Shown in pieces: positions 24,151 through 32,045 of a stretch of 34,311 nt of DNA. Position 1 is the first letter of the stretch, and every line of letters starts with the position of its first letter. Source of the stretch: an uncultured Clostridia bacterium (GTDB lineage: Bacteria; Bacillota; Clostridia; Christensenellales; UBA3700). The translations under genes and the position numbers were made by a program. The DNA lies in assembly GCA_944383935.1 (NCBI GenBank), contig CALWRK010000004.1, positions 1 to 34,311 of the forward strand, in the 5' to 3' direction. A model generated the notes under the pieces. The model worked only from the letters and a program-made list of their open reading frames with translations. It did not search any database and was not told the DNA's origin.

Positions 24151-25683
24151 ATGTTGACGGAAGACGAACTCAGAGTAAAAGTGAGCGAGCTCATCGCATA
24201 CGCACGCGATCACATCTCCATGAACGAAGCCAATAGGATATATCTTACCAACGTCCTGCTGGACTTCTTCAAACTGACGCATCCCGCGCCTATTCCGCAG
24301 ACTTACGGCGATTTTCAGACGGAAATAGTCGACCCTCTGGTCAAGCACGCCATAGATACGGGAATGGCAAAGCCCGAAGAATGGCTCTTGTTCGAAACCA
24401 AGCTGCTGGGCATTGTCACCCCCGTCCCTTCGGAAGTGATAGCGCAATTTGACGCGATAGCGGGAAATAAAAGCGTAAAGGACGCCACCACATGGCTGTT
24501 TGAGCTGAGCAAAGCGAATAACTACATTCGTATGCCCGACATCAAGAAGAATATCAAATGGTCGCACGACGGCAGTTTCGGAAATATTGACATAACGATA
24601 AACCTCTCCAAACCGGAGAAAGATCCCAAGGCGATTGCGGCGGCGAAACTGCTACCCAAGACGGGGTATCCCGCCTGTATGCTCTGCCCCGAGAACGTGG
24701 GCTTTGCGGGAAACCTCAATCATCCCGCCCGTCAGACGCTGCGCACCATTCCCATAGAATTGGACGGCGAACCGTGGGAACTGCAATATTCCCCCTATCA
24801 GTACTACACAGAACACGTCATAGCATTTTCTTGCGAACATCGTCCCATGGCGGTGACCGACGCGGCTTTCAGAAGGCTTTTGGATTTCGTGGACCTGTTC
24901 CCCCACTACTTCATCGGCTCCAATGCCGCACTTCCCATAGTGGGCGGCTCCATCCTCACGCACGACCATTACCAGGGCGGCGCAAAGGTACTGCCCATGA
25001 TGACGCGCGGATATCGCAAGACGTATAAGTGCGTACAATACCCCGACGTGGAGATAGGCATTCTCGACTGGTATAACTCAGTGGTAAGAATTAAGGGCGA
25101 GGACCGCGAGGGAGTGTATAATATGGCAAAGAGAGTGTTGGATACCTGGTTTAATTGGACGGACGAAGAGTCTGACGTCATATGCGCGACCACCGAACAG
25201 CACAACGCCATTACCCCCATCTGCCGCAACAACGACGGGGAATATGTGTTCGACTTGATTCTGCGCAACAACCGTACGGACGAAAAGCACCCTTACGGTA
25301 TCTTCCACCCCGATGAGAGTATGCACAACATAAAGAAAGAAGGTATAGGCATAATAGAGGTCATGGGTCTGTTCATCCTGCCCGGTAGATTGAAAAAGGA
25401 ACTTGCCGAGGTGGAAAAATACCTCACTGGAGAGAATATGCTTGACCTAAAGAGTCTTTCCGATCAGGAAAATCCCATGAGCAAGCACGCACAGATGATC
25501 TTGCAGCTGGTAAACGACAACGGCAACGCAAACGCCCCTGCCCGCGCGCAGAAGCTGGTTACGGACTATGTGAACTTGACCTGCGAGAAGATCTTGGAGT
25601 GCACGGGCGTATTCAAGAACACCGAGGTAGGTCAGAAGTGCTTTGACAGGTTTATGAAAGAGGGCTTGAACCTGGCGGAATAA
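24151..25683 (+). CDS. galT: UTP-hexose-1-phosphate uridylyltransferase, class II GalT
   Basis: A 510-residue enzyme that exchanges UDP between glucose and galactose 1-phosphates. It is the long Gram-positive (class II, COG4468) form: motifs include CPENVGFAGNLNHPARQTLR and SNAALPIVGGSILTHDHYQGG with H271-D-H273-Y-Q275. Length is that of the class. GAGGA lies six bases before the ATG at 24151. It is divergent from galK, the gene for the previous step; galE is not in the window. No galactose-responsive operator was identified in the 190-bp gap. Confidence 0.95.
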   Translation: MLTEDELRVKVSELIAYARDHISMNEANRIYLTNVLLDFFKLTHPAPIPQTYGDFQTEIVDPLVKHAIDTGMAKPEEWLLFETKLLGIVTPVPSEVIAQFDAIAGNKSVKDATTWLFELSKANNYIRMPDIKKNIKWSHDGSFGNIDITINLSKPEKDPKAIAAAKLLPKTGYPACMLCPENVGFAGNLNHPARQTLRTIPIELDGEPWELQYSPYQYYTEHVIAFSCEHRPMAVTDAAFRRLLDFVDLFPHYFIGSNAALPIVGGSILTHDHYQGGAKVLPMMTRGYRKTYKCVQYPDVEIGILDWYNSVVRIKGEDREGVYNMAKRVLDTWFNWTDEESDVICATTEQHNAITPICRNNDGEYVFDLILRNNRTDEKHPYGIFHPDESMHNIKKEGIGIIEVMGLFILPGRLKKELAEVEKYLTGENMLDLKSLSDQENPMSKHAQMILQLVNDNGNANAPARAQKLVTDYVNLTCEKILECTGVFKNTEVGQKCFDRFMKEGLNLAE

Positions 25684-25716
25684 TATTTCCCCTTGAACAT
25701 CCGCTCCTATGAGCAC

Positions 25717-25744
25717 GGGCACGGCAAAAAGCCGTGCCCTCTTT
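25717..25744. terminator. Strong terminator downstream of galT
   Basis: Perfect nine-base arms GGGCACGGC (25717-25725) and GCCGTGCCC (25731-25739) around AAAAA, followed by TCTTTT. It mainly serves galT but is nearly symmetric. Confidence 0.9.
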
Positions 25745-25765
25745 TATTACACTTATACGATATGT

Positions 25766-25791
25766 AAAAAAGGGACCGCAAACGCGGCCCC
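25766..25791 (-). terminator. Terminator of the Na+-decarboxylase operon
   Basis: On the minus strand GGGGCCGC pairs with GCGGTCCC (one G-U pair) and is followed by six T. It lies about 20 nt after the stop at 25812. Confidence 0.88.
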
Positions 25792-25811
25792 GTATTTTAC
25801 GCAAGTTCTTG

Positions 25812-27203
25812 TTACACGGGCATTATCTTCTGCTCTATGCTGCCCACTTCCGTATCCACATGATGCTTGTTGGCTTGACGATACTTGAAGTAGTTGGTGG
25901 CAACCTGAGGGAAGAGTGCATAGGAGAGTACGTCTTCGTCCTGCTCCACATACTCCGCACACTCCGCGCGATACTTGTCCAACTCGGGTTCAAGCAGGTC
26001 GGCGGGACGGCAGGTTATGCGCTTTTCGTTGCCGATAGCCTTCTTGACCACTTCGGGGTTGGGTTCTGCCGGCAGCTTGCCGTACTCGCCGCGGAGCACG
26101 CCCTTGGTTTCCGAAGATACCACCTTGTACCTCTCCTTGTAGAACACGTTGAATACCGCCTGTGTGCCGACGATCTGGCTGGTGGGGGTGACGAGAGGCG
26201 GATAGCCGAGGTCTGCCCTCACGCGGGGCACTTCTTTGAGCACTTCGTCGTAGAGATCGGAAGCGTTGAGCTGTTTGAGCTGGTTGACCAGGTTAGAAAG
26301 CATTCCGCCGGGCACCTGATAGATGAGCGCGTTGACGTCCGTCTGCAAGGACTTATCCGTGAGGAAACCGTCCGCTTTAAGCCTTGCCGCCACCTTCTTG
26401 AAGTGTTCGGTCAGCTCGTTGAGTTTGAGCAGATCCAACTTGGTGTCGTAAGGAGTGCCGGCGAGCGCTGCCACCATGGGCTCAGTTGCGGGCTGAGATG
26501 TGCCGTTGCCCAGAGGCGAAAGCGCGCAGTCGATGATGTCCACTCCCGCTTCTATGGCTTTGAGGTAGGTCAAATTGCCCGTGCCCGCCGTCTGGTGAGT
26601 GTGCAGGTGAATGGGCACCTTTACCGAAGCTTTGAGCGCCTTGACCAACTCGTATGCGTTGTAAGGGAGCAATATGCCCGCCATATCCTTGATACAGATG
26701 ACGTCCGCGCCCATCTTTTCCAACTTCTTTGCAAGTTCCACGAAGTATTCGTTGGTGTGCACGGGAGAAGTGGTGTAGCTGAACGCCGCTTCGCATACGC
26801 CGCCGTACTTTTTGCACGCCTTCATCGCCCTTTCCATATTGCGGGGATCGTTGAGTGCGTCGAAAATACGCATTACGGTGATACCGTTTTGGATGGACTT
26901 CTTGACAAATTCGTCCACCACGTCGTCGGCATAGTGCTTATAGCCGAGCAGATTCTGTCCGCGCAGGAGCATCTGCAACGGAGTCTTGGGCATAGCCTCT
27001 TTCAGCTTGCGCAACCTCGTCCAAGGATCTTCGTTGAGGAAGCGCAGGCAGCTGTCGAAGGTGGCGCCGCCCCAGCACTCTATAGAATAGTAACCTATCT
27101 TGTCGAGCTTATCTGCAACGGGGAGCATTTCGTCCAATCTCATGCGGGTAGCCGCCTGCGACTGGTGCGCGTCTCTTAAAATAGTTTCTGTTATCTTTAC
27201 CAT
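25812..27203 (-). CDS. oadA: Pyruvate/oxaloacetate carboxyltransferase subunit (OadA/PycB, 5S-like)
   Basis: A 463-residue TIM-barrel carboxyltransferase. The metal-site and active-site motifs are ETILRDAHQS (D11), K172 in CIKDMAG and H201-x-H203 in HLHTHQTAGTG. It moves a carboxyl group between oxaloacetate/pyruvate and biotin. It has no biotin domain of its own (it ends at IMPV), so it must use the separate biotin protein encoded two genes upstream. It is last in the operon, after oadB, with AAGAGG before the ATG. It equals the OadA core or the 5S subunit of transcarboxylase. Confidence 0.94.
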   Translation of the reverse strand: MVKITETILRDAHQSQAATRMRLDEMLPVADKLDKIGYYSIECWGGATFDSCLRFLNEDPWTRLRKLKEAMPKTPLQMLLRGQNLLGYKHYADDVVDEFVKKSIQNGITVMRIFDALNDPRNMERAMKACKKYGGVCEAAFSYTTSPVHTNEYFVELAKKLEKMGADVICIKDMAGILLPYNAYELVKALKASVKVPIHLHTHQTAGTGNLTYLKAIEAGVDIIDCALSPLGNGTSQPATEPMVAALAGTPYDTKLDLLKLNELTEHFKKVAARLKADGFLTDKSLQTDVNALIYQVPGGMLSNLVNQLKQLNASDLYDEVLKEVPRVRADLGYPPLVTPTSQIVGTQAVFNVFYKERYKVVSSETKGVLRGEYGKLPAEPNPEVVKKAIGNEKRITCRPADLLEPELDKYRAECAEYVEQDEDVLSYALFPQVATNYFKYRQANKHHVDTEVGSIEQKIMPV

Positions 27204-27222
27204 AATTTACCTCTTTTACCTT

Positions 27223-28719
27223 TTAGAATACGCCGAAGCAGGCAAGCAAGACGCCCGCAGCGACTGCAGAGCCGATAACGCCGGAGACGTTAGGACCCAT
27301 TGCGTGCATGAGCAGATAGTTGTTGGGATTTTCTTCCTGCCCCACGTTATGTGCTATACGCGCAGCCATAGGCACGGCGGATACGCCCGCGGCGCCGATG
27401 ATGGGGTTTATCTTGCCCTTTGTGACAGCACACATCAGCTTTCCTATAAGTACGCCGCCCGCGGTGCCCAAAGCGAATGCCACGACGCCGATGACGAGTA
27501 TGAGCAGGGTCTGAGTGGTAAGGAAGTTGTCTGCCGTAGCCTTGGAGCCGACCATTACACCCAAGAGAATGGTGACGATATTGATGAGCTCGTTGCTCGC
27601 CGTCTTTGCAAGACGAGGCACGACTCCCGATTCCCTGAACAGGTTACCCAGCATGAGCATACCTATAAGCGGTATTGCCGAAGGCAGGAGCACGCCCACG
27701 ACGCCCGTAACCACCAGCGGGAAGATGACCTTCTCCGTCTTGGATACGGGACGGAGCTGTTCCATGACGATTCCCCTCTCCTTCTTCGTGGTGAGCAGCT
27801 TGATGATAGGCGGCTGAATTATCTTTATCAGAGCCATATACGAGTAAGCCGCAACCGCTATGGACGCCAGCAAGTGAGGCGCCAGCTTTGTGGTGACGTA
27901 TATAGCCGTAGGACCGTCCGCGCCTCCGATGATACCGATGGAAGCAGCTTCTTCGCCCGTGAAACCGATAAGGATCGCCACGGTGAAAGTGACGAATATA
28001 CCCAGCTGAGCCGCCGCGCCCATGAGCATACTGCTCGGGTTGGCTATCATGGGACCGAAGTCCGTCATCGCGCCGATGCCCATAAAGATGAGCGGCGGGA
28101 AGATGACCCATTCAACGCCTTTATACAGGTAATAGAAAATACCTTCGTTTGCCACCACGCCGGATGCCACGGAGATGGTATTACCCGCATATATGCTGGA
28201 AGTATTTATGTAATCGAGGATAACGCCCTGTATGGACAGCCCCGATTCCGCCGTCCACGGCACGCTTTCAATAAGCAGTTGCTGCGCTTGTGCACTCAGT
28301 GCGCCCCATGTTTCGGGGATACTCTCCAAGTTGAGGCTTGCAAGCGCACTCGCGAATGCGTTGTGATCGATATTGTACGCCCACGCCAGATTGTACGCCC
28401 ACGCCAGCAGTGACTGCTCAGTGCCCTTTGCTATCACGGTATCCGTTACCGTATCCGTGATTATCCAGCCCGTGGTGCCGTACAATATATTGTACGCGCC
28501 CGGTATATTTATAATAAACATACCAAAGCCGATTGCCACCAGCAAGTTGGGCTCGAATTCTTTATATACTGCCAAATAGATGAGAATACACGCTATCGCC
28601 AGCATTATAAAGTTTTTCCAGATGCCCGCGCCCGTAGTCATGAAGCCCGTGCTCTCCCACAGGGTCTTCATCGCCTCTACGAACTCGAACGAGGAAAGTG
28701 AAGAGAATATATCTACCAT
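27223..28719 (-). CDS. oadB: Na+-translocating decarboxylase beta subunit (OadB), enlarged
   Basis: A 498-residue polytopic membrane protein that decarboxylates carboxybiotin and exports Na+. The conserved core is clear: EWVIFPPLIFMGIGAMTDFGPMIANP (D220), GIIGGADGPTAI and GAAGVSAVPMAAR. Typical family length is near 370-430; here about 110 residues (76-191) are inserted between the helix ending NIPGAYN and GIFYYLYKGVEW. The insert holds an exact six-residue tandem LAWAYN-LAWAYN and acidic, Ser/Thr-rich stretches, likely an outside loop. The ribosome-binding site GGAGG is good. It lies between the biotin protein and oadA. Confidence 0.92.
   Translation of the reverse strand: MVDIFSSLSSFEFVEAMKTLWESTGFMTTGAGIWKNFIMLAIACILIYLAVYKEFEPNLLVAIGFGMFIINIPGAYNILYGTTGWIITDTVTDTVIAKGTEQSLLAWAYNLAWAYNIDHNAFASALASLNLESIPETWGALSAQAQQLLIESVPWTAESGLSIQGVILDYINTSSIYAGNTISVASGVVANEGIFYYLYKGVEWVIFPPLIFMGIGAMTDFGPMIANPSSMLMGAAAQLGIFVTFTVAILIGFTGEEAASIGIIGGADGPTAIYVTTKLAPHLLASIAVAAYSYMALIKIIQPPIIKLLTTKKERGIVMEQLRPVSKTEKVIFPLVVTGVVGVLLPSAIPLIGMLMLGNLFRESGVVPRLAKTASNELINIVTILLGVMVGSKATADNFLTTQTLLILVIGVVAFALGTAGGVLIGKLMCAVTKGKINPIIGAAGVSAVPMAARIAHNVGQEENPNNYLLMHAMGPNVSGVIGSAVAAGVLLACFGVF
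28372..28407. repeat. 18-bp exact tandem duplication within oadB
   Basis: ATTGTACGCCCACGCCAG occurs twice in direct succession (28372-28389 and 28390-28407), coding for LAWAYN twice on the minus strand. The lack of divergence suggests a recent in-frame slippage. Confidence 0.95.
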
Positions 28720-28735
28720 ACTTACCTCCGCGGCA

Positions 28736-29131
28736 TTAAGCTATGGTGCAAAGCAATGCGCCGGTGTCTACGTTGGCGCCTTCGTTTACGCAATAAGTGA
28801 TCACGCCGGACTTGGGCGCAACAACGGGAGTATCCATCTTCATGGCTTCCAAAGTGATTATCTCTTTGCCCTCTTCAACGGTGGCTCCGTTGGAATAGCA
28901 CAGCTTCTTGACCAGACCGGGCATGGGGGAATTCACCGGATCGCCCTTGCCTGCCGCTGCGGGAGCGGGAGCTGCTGCGGGAGCGGGGGCTGCTGCGGGT
29001 GCTGCGGGAGCTGCCGCCACGGGTGCCGCGGCTACGGGAGCCGCAGGTGCGGGTGCGGCTGCAATACCGCCCACTTCCTCTACTTCTACGGCGTAAGATT
29101 TACCATTGACGTTTACATTGAACTTGCGCAT
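28736..29131 (-). CDS. Biotin carboxyl-carrier protein of the decarboxylase (OadA C-domain/1.3S-like)
   Basis: A 131-residue protein: an N-terminal strand (RKFNVNVNGKSYAVEVEEV), an Ala/Pro-rich flexible linker (about 24-61), and a biotinyl domain with the biotin lysine K98 in EAMKMDTP. It swings a carboxyl group between the carboxyltransferases and the OadB pump. AAGGAG precedes the ATG. The free-standing form, as in methylmalonyl-CoA decarboxylase and transcarboxylase, fits an enzyme with two different carboxyltransferases. The biotin ligase is not in this window. Confidence 0.93.
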   Translation of the reverse strand: MRKFNVNVNGKSYAVEVEEVGGIAAAPAPAAPVAAAPVAAAPAAPAAAPAPAAAPAPAAAGKGDPVNSPMPGLVKKLCYSNGATVEEGKEIITLEAMKMDTPVVAPKSGVITYCVNEGANVDTGALLCTIA

Positions 29132-29161
29132 TTTTTATTTCTCCTTGAATAATTTTCTTTA

Positions 29162-29701
29162 TTATTTGATCTCTTTTATAGAGCGTACGCGGAATTTCAG
29201 GTTGGAACGCTCGTATGCGGGCATTGCGACTTCGTAGTAGGCGTATATCGCTGCCATAACCGCCGCAATCTCCTCTTCCTCATCGGAATTCGCGCTTGCC
29301 GCCTCGGCTGCGGGCGCATTGCTCTTCTTGCTTGCTTCAAGCCTGGCGCGCGCGGCTTCCAGCTTGGCTTGCTTTTCTGCAGCCCTCCTCGCCTTTGCCT
29401 CCGCCTTGCGTTGGGCTCTGTCCTTACCCTTTCCTTCCGACGCTTTCTCCGCAGCATCTACCATGGCTTTGAATGCCTTGATGAGGAAGATAAGCACGAT
29501 AAGCACCACGAATACGACGATAAGACCGATTGCAGCCACCTGAAGTCCGGTGAGCAGCCTCTCTCCGCCATTCATATCCGCAATGCCCATATCGTCCGGT
29601 TCCGCCGGGTCGCTTATCATCTCACAGGCGCCGAAAGCCAGCGTCATACACACGATGAGCGCCATAAGGGCAAGGGTGATGAAAAGTTTTTTCTTGTTCA
29701 T
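29162..29701 (-). CDS. oadG: OadG-like gamma subunit with lipoprotein-type N-terminus
   Basis: A 179-residue protein. A hydrophobic signal-like start (about 6-22) ends in LAFGAC, with C26 in a lipobox-like setting. An acidic spacer follows and then the OadG transmembrane helix (about 49-77, LTGLQVAAIGLIVVFVVLIV). A highly charged Ala/Lys/Glu/Arg coiled coil (80-125) and a C-terminal EEEIAAVMAAIYAYYEVA segment complete the OAD_gamma pattern. OadG normally begins directly with the helix, so the extra signal region is unusual. The protein links the carboxyltransferase to OadB. The ribosome-binding site is weak (GCAGGG), with 13 bp after the upstream gene. Confidence 0.85.
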   Translation of the reverse strand: MNKKKLFITLALMALIVCMTLAFGACEMISDPAEPDDMGIADMNGGERLLTGLQVAAIGLIVVFVVLIVLIFLIKAFKAMVDAAEKASEGKGKDRAQRKAEAKARRAAEKQAKLEAARARLEASKKSNAPAAEAASANSDEEEEIAAVMAAIYAYYEVAMPAYERSNLKFRVRSIKEIK

Positions 29702-29714
29702 ATGTTGCCCTGCC

Positions 29715-31106
29715 TTATATACCTAATAACATCAAGAGCGCGGAGCTCACGCAAGGGCGAATGTTGCCCGCTTCTATCACGTTGTCTATATAACCTTCTC
29801 CCGCCGCAGTGAGGGGATTTGCCATATCGTCGTTAAACTTTTTCTCCAACGCCTTCATACTCTTCGCCGTCTTGCCCTGTTTGAGCTCTTCGGTGTAGAA
29901 CACATGGACGCCGGTGTCCGCAGTCACGGGAGCCACTTTCGCGTCTGTGGTGGCGAGCGTATAGTCGAAGCCTATACCCTTGCTCATGAGTGCGGAGTAT
30001 GCCGCGCCCACCGCGTTGCCGCAAGCCACGGCTATCATGGGATGTTCGTAAGACGCAACCGCCTTGAAAAGGCAAGCCGTCTTGCACGCAAATCCGGACA
30101 GCTCCTGTTTGAGATCGGGATTAAAGCCCTTGCTGTCCACCAAAGAGATGAGGGGCAGACCGAACGCGTTGGCTTTATTGATAAAGCCCGCAGCTTTCTT
30201 CACCCCGTCTTCGCTCATATATCCGTCATTTTCGCCACTGTCTTGCGCAACTATCGCCACGCTGATGCCGTTCACCTTTGCGTAAGCGCAAACCACATCT
30301 TTGGCGTAATCGGCGTTTATTTCTATATATTTGCCGCCGTCCGTAAGAGCTTCCAGCGCGCCTTTCACGCTGTACTTTTTGGTGAGAGCGGACATCACGC
30401 GGTTGGGATCGTCATCCACGCCCTCCTTCTCCACTATGCCTACGGTGGCAAGGAGGTCTACGAGTTTGCCCTTCAAATCCTTTAATGAAGAGTAGGTATC
30501 GGACGCCAAGGCGCTTGTTTCTTTATATGCGTCATAGCCTACCATCTTGTTAAGTTTGGGAACGGCAGTTAACTTGGAAGCCAAATACATGGGGGAATTC
30601 ACGGACATCACCGCATCCTTGCTCATATATACATAGTCCGCCATTGCCGCAAACGTGGCGGTCATGCCCACGGCTACGCCCTTGACTATACAGATATGAG
30701 GCACCGTTTCCGCCACTTCCGCCGCCAAAGCCAAAAGCGAAGCATACGCTTCCATAACCGCGGCGCCCTCATCCAGCCTCGCACCCGAACAGTCGAGTAC
30801 GGAGATGAGCGGTGTGCCCGTTGCGCACGCCCTCTTCATGCACTTGGCAATCTTCTTTGCGGAAGCCGCGCCTATGCTGCCCAGCATCACATCCGCGTTT
30901 TGTGCAAAGATGTGTACCGGAGTGCCCTCTATCGTGGCATATCCGGTTACGACGCCTTCACCCAAAGCGCCCTCTCGCGCGCCGACCACGAACGCGTCCG
31001 TTTCGACAAACGAAGCCTCGTCCACGATGCCGTCGATAAAACTCTGCGCTTTTTCGCTGACTTTATCCACGGCAGCCTGCGCCGACACCAGTTCCTTTTT
31101 GTCCAT
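29715..31106 (-). CDS. Divergent acyl-CoA-type carboxyltransferase (MmdA/12S-like)
   Basis: A 463-residue crotonase-fold carboxyltransferase with two repeated halves (about 30-230 and 245-460). SGARLDEGA (107-115) and SKGIGFDYTLAT are recognisable. The normal N-half oxyanion motif (GPCAGGA) reads KGVAVGMTA (142-150), and the C-half RKAYGGAY region reads CGNAVGAAYSA. It is about 50 residues shorter than MmdA. Position, first in a pump operon with biotin protein, OadG and OadB, supports a role in Na+-coupled decarboxylation or transcarboxylation. The CoA substrate (methylmalonyl, malonyl, glutaconyl or other) cannot be read. GGAGG precedes the ATG. Confidence 0.82.
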   Translation of the reverse strand: MDKKELVSAQAAVDKVSEKAQSFIDGIVDEASFVETDAFVVGAREGALGEGVVTGYATIEGTPVHIFAQNADVMLGSIGAASAKKIAKCMKRACATGTPLISVLDCSGARLDEGAAVMEAYASLLALAAEVAETVPHICIVKGVAVGMTATFAAMADYVYMSKDAVMSVNSPMYLASKLTAVPKLNKMVGYDAYKETSALASDTYSSLKDLKGKLVDLLATVGIVEKEGVDDDPNRVMSALTKKYSVKGALEALTDGGKYIEINADYAKDVVCAYAKVNGISVAIVAQDSGENDGYMSEDGVKKAAGFINKANAFGLPLISLVDSKGFNPDLKQELSGFACKTACLFKAVASYEHPMIAVACGNAVGAAYSALMSKGIGFDYTLATTDAKVAPVTADTGVHVFYTEELKQGKTAKSMKALEKKFNDDMANPLTAAGEGYIDNVIEAGNIRPCVSSALLMLLGI

Positions 31107-31172
31107 TATAAAAACCTCCGAAATTTTCGAGTTGATTTACTTGGTATGCAAAAACAATTTGCACTATTACTA

Positions 31173-31201
31173 ATTGTATAATTAAAGTAAAAAATTTGCA
31201 A
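31173..31201 (-). promoter_or_regulatory. Promoter of the Na+-decarboxylase operon
   Basis: TTGCAA (31196-31201), 17 bp spacer and TACAAT (minus strand, 31173-31178). The leader to the first ATG is about 60 nt. Confidence 0.75.
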
Positions 31202-31276
31202 GCGATTGACCGCGATTTTCTCACTTTTTGCGACAAAATTTTAACTCAGAAACCACTTTACTTACCCGACCGCAAA

Positions 31277-31301
31277 GGAAAAGCGCCGATAAAGCGGCGC
31301 T
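31277..31301 (-). terminator. Terminator after rluB
   Basis: Arms AGCGCCG and CGGCGCT (31282-31288 and 31295-31301) around a six-base loop, with a T-rich tail on the minus strand (TTTTCCTTT). Confidence 0.75.
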
Positions 31302-31331
31302 GCCTGTACTTATGGAAATTATGCGGCTGTT

Positions 31332-32045
31332 TTACAGATTTTTGAGGTATGCCACCTCGTCTTCATGAAGATAGCGCCACGCTCCGCGCGCCAAACCGCC
31401 CAGCCTCAAATCGCCTATGGCTATCCTCTTCAAAAATACGACTCTCCTCTCCACCGCTTCGAACATACGCCTAACCTGTCTGTTTCTGCCCTCCGTGATG
31501 GTGACGGTCAGCTTTGCGCCGTCCTCGCCCTGCTCCAACAGCTTGACCTTGCTGCGCTTGGTCATCACCCCGTCTATCTCTACGCCCTTGCGCAATTTTG
31601 CGAGTATATGTTCGGGAAACTGCCCTTCCGCCCTTACAAGATAGGTCTTGGGCACTTCCCCCGAAGGGTGAGCCAAGCGGTTTACGAGATCTCCGTCGTT
31701 GGTCAAGAGCAGCAGTCCCTCCGTGTCGTAGTCCAGCCTGCCCACAGGCACCAAATGCGGGACATTGACGTCTATGTAGTCATACACAGTCTTTCTCCCC
31801 TTGTCGTCGCGCACGGAAGTGATGCACCCCTTGGGCTTATACAACATTATATATGTAAATTTAGACACGGGGACGACCTTTTTGCCGTCCACCATGACCG
31901 TGTCATTATCCGTTTCTATCTTTGTCCCCGGCTGAGTCACCACCGCGGAGTTCACCTTTACTCTGCCCGAAAGTATGAGCTCATCCGCGCCCCTGCGCGA
32001 CGCCGCTCCGCAACTTGCAAGATATTTGTTCAGCCTCACTTCCAT
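31332..32045 (-). CDS. rluB: RluB/RsuA-family rRNA pseudouridine synthase
   Basis: A 237-residue enzyme with an N-terminal S4 domain (VRLNKYLASCGAASRRGADE) and the catalytic motif VGRLDYDTEGLLLLTNDG with D105, then GRNRQVRRMFEA. It modifies a uridine of 23S (RluB type) or 16S (RsuA type) rRNA. The neighbourhood favours RluB, since Bacillus ypuL/rluB sits after dacB-spmA-spmB. The ATG at 32045 is where the S4 domain begins; it overlaps the end of the carboxypeptidase gene by 65 bases. spmA and spmB are absent from the place they occupy in Bacillus. Confidence 0.93.
   Translation of the reverse strand: MEVRLNKYLASCGAASRRGADELILSGRVKVNSAVVTQPGTKIETDNDTVMVDGKKVVPVSKFTYIMLYKPKGCITSVRDDKGRKTVYDYIDVNVPHLVPVGRLDYDTEGLLLLTNDGDLVNRLAHPSGEVPKTYLVRAEGQFPEHILAKLRKGVEIDGVMTKRSKVKLLEQGEDGAKLTVTITEGRNRQVRRMFEAVERRVVFLKRIAIGDLRLGGLARGAWRYLHEDEVAYLKNL

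Noticed and set aside
24108..24233. ATG four bases after the galT -10 box, opening a 41-codon out-of-frame reading frame
   Set aside because: Too close to the -10 box to be fully transcribed, and galT has its own good ribosome-binding site at 24151.
25734..28413. Two long plus-strand frames (481 and 437 codons) opposite oadA and oadB
   Set aside because: The opposite strand encodes clearly recognised subunits; these frames are antisense artefacts.
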